Positions 59,146 to 64,000 of a stretch of 64,000 nucleotides of DNA are shown one piece after another. Positions within the stretch are counted from its first letter, which is position 1. Each line of letters begins with the position of its first letter. Source of the stretch: Ochotona curzoniae (taxonomy: Eukaryota > Chordata > Mammalia > Lagomorpha > Ochotonidae); assembly GCF_017591425.1 (NCBI RefSeq), contig NW_024467120.1, forward strand, positions 124,001 to 188,000, read 5' to 3'. Both the position numbers and the translations under genes were made by a program. The notes under the pieces are model-generated. The model had not been told where the DNA came from. It saw nothing but the letters and a program-made list of their open reading frames with translations, and ran no database searches.

Positions 59146-60514
59146 AGATGGGTGAAGGAAATCAGCAGACACTTCTAAAAGGAACACATGCAAATGGATT
59201 AGACATACAAAAAATGTTCAAGCTCTTTAGTAATAAGGGAAATAAAAATAAAAACAAAATTGAGGTTCCACTTAACTCCAGTGAGAATGGCTCACATACA
59301 GAAAACTACTAAGAACACTTGCTAGTGAGGATGTGGGAAAATATTCTTCCTCCATTTTTGGTGTGATTGTAAGCTGGTGCAGCCTCTATGGAAGTTGGTA
59401 TGGAGAATAATCAGGCAACTGACAACTCACACACCATATGACCCAGCAATACCACTCCCGGGGATATATCCAAAAGACCTGATACATACACATGAGAAAG
59501 ACACTTGGACTTCTGTATTCACTACAGCACAATCAACAATCACAAAATCATGGGAACAATCTAGATACCCAATGCAAGAGGACCGGATAAAGAAACTGAT
59601 ACATCTGTTCTACATAATACTAGCCAGATATTTAAAAAAAAAGAATGAAATTTTATTGTTTGCCTCAAAATTGGCCCAATGGGAGATCATTATGCTAAAT
59701 GAAATGAACTAATCCCAAAATGATAGATTTCATATGTTTGCTCTAATGTAACTTCCATTAAAAAAACAAAGAAAAAAATATATATACGAAGGTAAATAAA
59801 TACACATGTGGAGCTCCTAACATGAAGGATGTAATGGAGACCAGAGTACCAGAAATCAAGGAAAATCAACAGAATGCATCTCTACTAATAAATTAAGGTA
59901 GACTCCCAATGAAACTTCTAAATATGGTGAGACAACAAAAACTTCGGATCTCACTCTTGCCTGTGCCAACAGTGTCATAACTCACATAAAGAGCACAAAG
60001 TTGGAACCATTTCACTTTCACCACTTAGATCTTAGGAGCTGCTTGATCATTGGAAAAACACTGAGAGGAACTAGGTAGTATATAAATGGCAGCCTGGAAG
60101 CTTCAATAAAGGGCATTTTACTGACACGAATGACCCAGTGTGTGTTGTCTTCCTTTCAACCCTATCACCTCTGCTCTGGTAGGGATACATAATGACGGGG
60201 TTGTTGCAGGCACAAATGTAGAGACATAGTGCAGCACGCATCACTGCATCCAGACCAAACATGGATTCCTGGTGAAACTGTTGAATATATGCTGACAAGA
60301 GGATGCTGAACTCTCTGACATGTTCCTTGCCTACAATGTTGGGAATCACTTCAATAGCAGAATGACAAACTTATGACTGTTTATATAGGACTACCCATTA
60401 CAATACTAGTGGGTAAATCAGTAGTGTGGAGGGTCTTGGGGAAGGGTACAGCAAAGCCCAGAGACAAAGGAGCTGCATTATTATTTAAATCCTGACCAAA
60501 AGAGTTACTAATTA

Positions 60515-62455
60515 GGAGAGAATAATAAATATTCTAATCAACATATGTCACCTTACCTATAAATGGAAATAAATTAGATTAACAAAGACTTCTCAAGTGA
60601 ATCCTAACAGGCTAGGATATAATGAGATGATGTATCCAATGTCTAAAGGGAAGGACATTTTCAAACAAGATTATATCCAGTGAAACTATCCTTCAGAATG
60701 AGGAAGAAAGAAAGTATTCTCTAGACAGAGAATTCCCCACCAGAACAACCTTCAAAAGATTTGAAGTGGGTCATACACCAGAAGTAACCATAATGAAAAC
60801 ATAACAGTATCATATTCACTAAGAGAACACACACAATCATTAACAAGTTAACAAAATGTTAGCAATTGACCAATGTTAAATGCAGTGCATTTTATTCCCT
60901 AGTCAAAAGCTGTATCTTTGTTCACTGGGTTTTAAAAAGGGAACAACCACATTCTCCCTACAAGAAATCACTTGGAATATAAAGGAAATGAAACTATGGA
61001 AATGGATACTACAAGCAAATGGAAACCAGAAATGAGGATCATTATACTAAAAAAACAAAACAAAAGAAAAAACCAAAAAAAAAAAAAAAAACCCAAAAAA
61101 CCCTTAAATCCAAATCCAAACCTGTAAAAAGAGACAAAGTAAGACATTATATGTATAAAATGATCAATTTTACAAAGCAGATGTGATAAGCATAAATAAA
61201 TACTGACCTAACCCAAGAACAAGGGGGTTTCCAATCTGGGGTAAAGGATAAAGCACTTGCTTACAACACTGGTATTTCGTATGGGAAGTGATTGCAACAC
61301 CTGCTATTCCACTTCCAATACAGCTATCTGCTTCGTGTGTGAGAAAAGCAGTAGAGGATGGTCCACGTGCTTGTGCCCTGTACACATGGAAATGACCTGG
61401 AAGAAGAACCTTCTGCTCCTGGCTTCAGTTTGGCACAGCCCTGACAACTGCAAACATTCAGAGAGTAACTACCAGATAAAATATTTCTCTCCCTTTTCCT
61501 TCTCTCTCTCTCCTTCCCTGTTTCTCTCCAATCCTGCCTCTCAGATAATTAAAAACAAATCTTTAAAAAAAACTTAGAAAAGAAAACTACAGAGACAAAT
61601 GCCAAAGATTTTACTACAACCTGAAGTGAAAGATGGACTCCAATATGAAAATAGTGTGGGAATTTAACATCTTACTAACATCAAACAACAGACCACCCAC
61701 ACAGAAAAATCAACAGGGAACATCAGAGGAGAACCAATCACACAGATTTTCACAGAATATCACCAAAGAAGTAAAAGCTATGTAATTTACTCATCACCAC
61801 ATGTGCACATTTTAAGAGAGACCATACATCAACGTATAGATGAAGCTCGATTAAGAATATCAGTTAAAAAAAACCCAAAAACAAAATAAACAATAGGAAC
61901 AAAACTAGAAAATCCAAAACGAAATGAAATAAAACATGCCACTGAATGAACAATGTGCCACTGAAGAAATTAAAAGCAAAATAAAAACCTTTTGAAGAAG
62001 ATTATGCAACTGTATTTCATATATGACTCTGAAAAATTAAAAATTAAAACATTCTGGAAGACAGGAAATTAAAATACAAAATATCAACATCCATTGAAAT
62101 ACAGCAAAAGCATTGAGAGGGACATTTATAACAATAAGCACAAAAAATAGAAATATCTCAAGTAAATGATCTCAAGGACTGTTTTTAAAAGGAAAAGTTA
62201 GCAGGAATCAATAAATGATTTTAAGAAAAACAGCAAAAATTAATGGAATTGGAACAAAAACAAATAAAATTCAACAACACGGGCCATTTTTTAAAAATAT
62301 GAGCAAAATAAGAATTTCACCATACAAATAAAAATCAAGTAAAATTAGAGATGAAAAGAAATACATCATAATAAACTACTGTAAACAATTATATACCAAC
62401 AAATTGGAAAATCTGACATGGGCATTCTTTGACTACATATAATTTATCAGGATTG
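60515..62455 (+). mobile_element. Ancient L1M, ORF1 end to ORF2 start
   Basis: Text such as attatatccagtgaaactatc (ORF1 C-terminus) at 60670 and attgagagggacatttataa (the post-endonuclease region) at 62115 follows L1M consensus order. It is split by a CSINE at 61225-61570. No frame survives. Confidence 0.65.
61225..61570 (+). mobile_element. CSINE, diverged
   Basis: Sense orientation. Head ggggtaaaggataaagcact, a ctggaagaagaacc segment, a pyrimidine-rich CTCT patch, then an A-rich tail. Confidence 0.7.
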
Positions 62456-62459
62456 AATT

Positions 62460-62645
62460 AAAAGGTGGCTTGGCATTGTGGCATAGCCAGTGAAGCTTCC
62501 ATCCGTAATGCTGGCAGCCCAAACGACCACTGGCTTGAGTTCCAGCTATTCTAGCTCCCTACTGATGGCCTGGGGAGGCGGCAGATGATGGTACAAGTGC
62601 ACAGTTAACCCAACCCTGAGTTTCAGAAGTTATATGGAGTTGGTG
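62460..62645 (+). mobile_element. CSINE, 3'-truncated, diverged
   Basis: Head ggcttggcattgtggcatag, then gctattctagctccctactg and gatggcctgggg. The rest is lost. Confidence 0.7.
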
Positions 62646-62729
62646 TCTGATACCAGTGTTTCTGGAATGGTAAATCTAGGCAAAAAAACAGAAAAGGGAT
62701 TTAGATTGTCAGGCAGGGGAGCACCAAAT

Positions 62730-62855
62730 CATGGGTCAGATACTGGTTAACTGTGGAATTAGGAAAAGCTAATACACCTTTCTGAACCACAGCTGCCTAG
62801 GTGTAAATAATAATTGCAATAACATATTCTTCTCAAAAACTGTTGTGATAACAAC
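62730..62855 (+). mobile_element. Possible MIR SINE remnant
   Basis: Order of segments (tactggttaactgtgg, cctttctgaaccacagctgc, gtaaataataattgcaataa, ttgtgataac) is like the central MIR core. Low certainty. Confidence 0.4.
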
Positions 62856-63194
62856 AAGAAATTACAAACGTTGAGGACATAATGTGGTGTCCAGCTCAGA
62901 CTACACAGACTAACACATCCTGGTTTTTCCCTTCTAAGATCAAATTTGAAAAAATGTTGAAATCTTAAGGATGTGATTGCATACAGCCTGGAAAAATGCT
63001 TTGCAGAAAACAGCTCACCTGAGTGGTCAACCACATTATGGTGCCTCCTCTAGGGAAGAGTGAGAGGGAACATTCCACAATTCAGGAAAACGAGCTGGCT
63101 GAAACACAAAGGGAACCTCTGGTCAACATACCGTATCAGAGGAGAAAGAAAATTAACTTCTTCTTACAAACAAACAAACCAGAGCCTTAAATGG

Positions 63195-63470
63195 CATTTC
63201 ACCATGCAGCTTTCCAAAGGAGATATGTTTTATTTGAGAGTGGGGAAAAAGAAACAGAGATCCCATCCACTACTTCATTCCACTACAACTACAAGAACTG
63301 GTCCAGGTCATAGGCAGGAGCCTAGAACTCCATCTGGGTTTCCCACATGAACAGAAACCTGAAAGAGCAAGGGGGGCCAGGACTCAGGCCCAGCATCTTC
63401 TGTGGGTTTATGGCTATTCCAAACAGTGCACAAAGTGCTCTACCAGACACCCACCACCATGGTGGTTTAA
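63195..63470 (-). mobile_element. CSINE, diverged
   Basis: Antisense. tttgagagtggggaaaaaga (tail side) on the left, with the head complement near agacacccaccacc on the right. Confidence 0.65.
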
Positions 63471-63604
63471 ATTTTATTTTTAAGAAATGAACGTTTAGAA
63501 TTATGTGATCTTCATTTCGTTAGCGATTTCATTTTCACTGTACAATTCGTAGAAATTTGTATTTTCTGCTAGTACATTTGTTACATTGTATATTTTAAAG
63601 CTTT

Positions 63605-63897
63605 AAATTTTTTCAGAGATCTAATTATTTATTTGAAAGATTAACAGAGACAGGGAGTGAACGAACCAGAGAAGGAAAAGAAAGAGAGAAAAAAAAATCT
63701 GATAGGAGCTTCAACCAAATCTCTCACTTGGGTCATTGGGGCACAGGCACTTGAGCACTTCAAGTTGGTTTTCCTAACTAAGCACATCATTAGCTGGGAG
63801 CTGGACTGGAAGTGGACAGGACATGATGTGGTGCCCACATGGGGTACAGGCATCACAAGCAACCGATTTAACCACTTCAACACAACTGCTGAACCAA
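63605..63897 (-). mobile_element. CSINE, diverged
   Basis: Antisense. ttatttatttgaaagattaa on the left, gatgtggtgcccacatgggg in the body, and the head complement (acttcaacacaactgctgaa) on the right. The 80-89-codon frames here are chance. Confidence 0.75.
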
Positions 63898-64000
63898 AGT
63901 TTTACTGTTACTCATTCAGCCATTAGTTGTATGACCCAAAGCCCACCTAGTCAACACAACTTCCCACTACAGTTTATCTTTTTCCTAGTAATATGAAGTG

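Larger units (their letters stand above)
56796..60510 (+). mobile_element. Patchwork older L1 with internal deletion and two CSINEs
   Basis: ORF1 remnants at 56796-57177 and 57515-57690, then a jump into ORF2 text at 57715 (the acid-rich YADD-region remnant reads as tcagatgacatgattc), continuing through 58810 and 59150-59712. A terminal frame at 59377-59712 resembles the L1 ORF2 C-terminus (PLWKLVWRIIRQL; YDPAIPLPGIYP). The 3'UTR follows to about 60510. The endonuclease and much of the RT are absent. CSINEs occupy 57178-57512 and 58815-59145. Confidence 0.85.

Overview
The window is vertebrate nuclear DNA and almost certainly comes from a lagomorph. It carries about twenty tRNA-headed CSINE copies, a SINE family restricted to lagomorphs. 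The youngest copies (for example 45449-45767 and 47870-48180) have the form I associate with pikas (Ochotona) rather than rabbit, but the genus is an inference. There are no prokaryotic features: no operons, dense coding, ribosome binding sites or CRISPR arrays. Nearly all the sequence is retroelement, tandem repeat or decayed DNA.

Only one host gene looks intact. It is a single-exon vomeronasal type-1 receptor (V1R pheromone receptor) on the minus strand at 6771-7676. The ~17.4-kb-offset segmental duplication around it (1-3640 and 17438-20800) and the L1 richness fit a V1R cluster. A processed PITPNB pseudogene lies at 39955-41781.

Layout. (1) 1-20.8 kb: two copies of a duplicated block, each with antisense ancient L1M, a minus CSINE and an L1M 3' end; between them are the V1R, more CSINEs and a 5' L1 fragment with a broken ORF1. 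(2) 21.2-22.9 kb: an antisense L1 5' region with tandem promoter-like units, then an L1 3' end. (3) 22.9-42.7 kb: a degenerate AT-rich tandem repeat (unit about 40 bp, built from two ~20-bp halves) broken up by later insertions. These are a nearly intact full-length L1 (26359-33010), a short palindrome with two CTCF-like motifs (33011-33144), an older L1 (33145-39054), CSINEs and the PITPNB pseudogene. (4) 42.7-52.8 kb: decayed L1 pieces and CSINEs, several with clear target-site duplications, plus a ~143-bp tandem repeat. (5) 55.0-64 kb: L1 5'-region repeats, a patchwork older L1 (to ~60.5 kb), an ancient L1M and terminal CSINEs.

The genes do not form a pathway. What connects the window is retrotransposition: L1 supplies the enzymes, and CSINE and the PITPNB retrocopy used them, as their A-rich tails and target-site duplications show. 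The most unusual items are the palindrome at 33011-33144 and the satellite, whose recurring motif variants look like CpG-decay products of the palindrome TGACGTCA. I found no convincing new multi-gene system.
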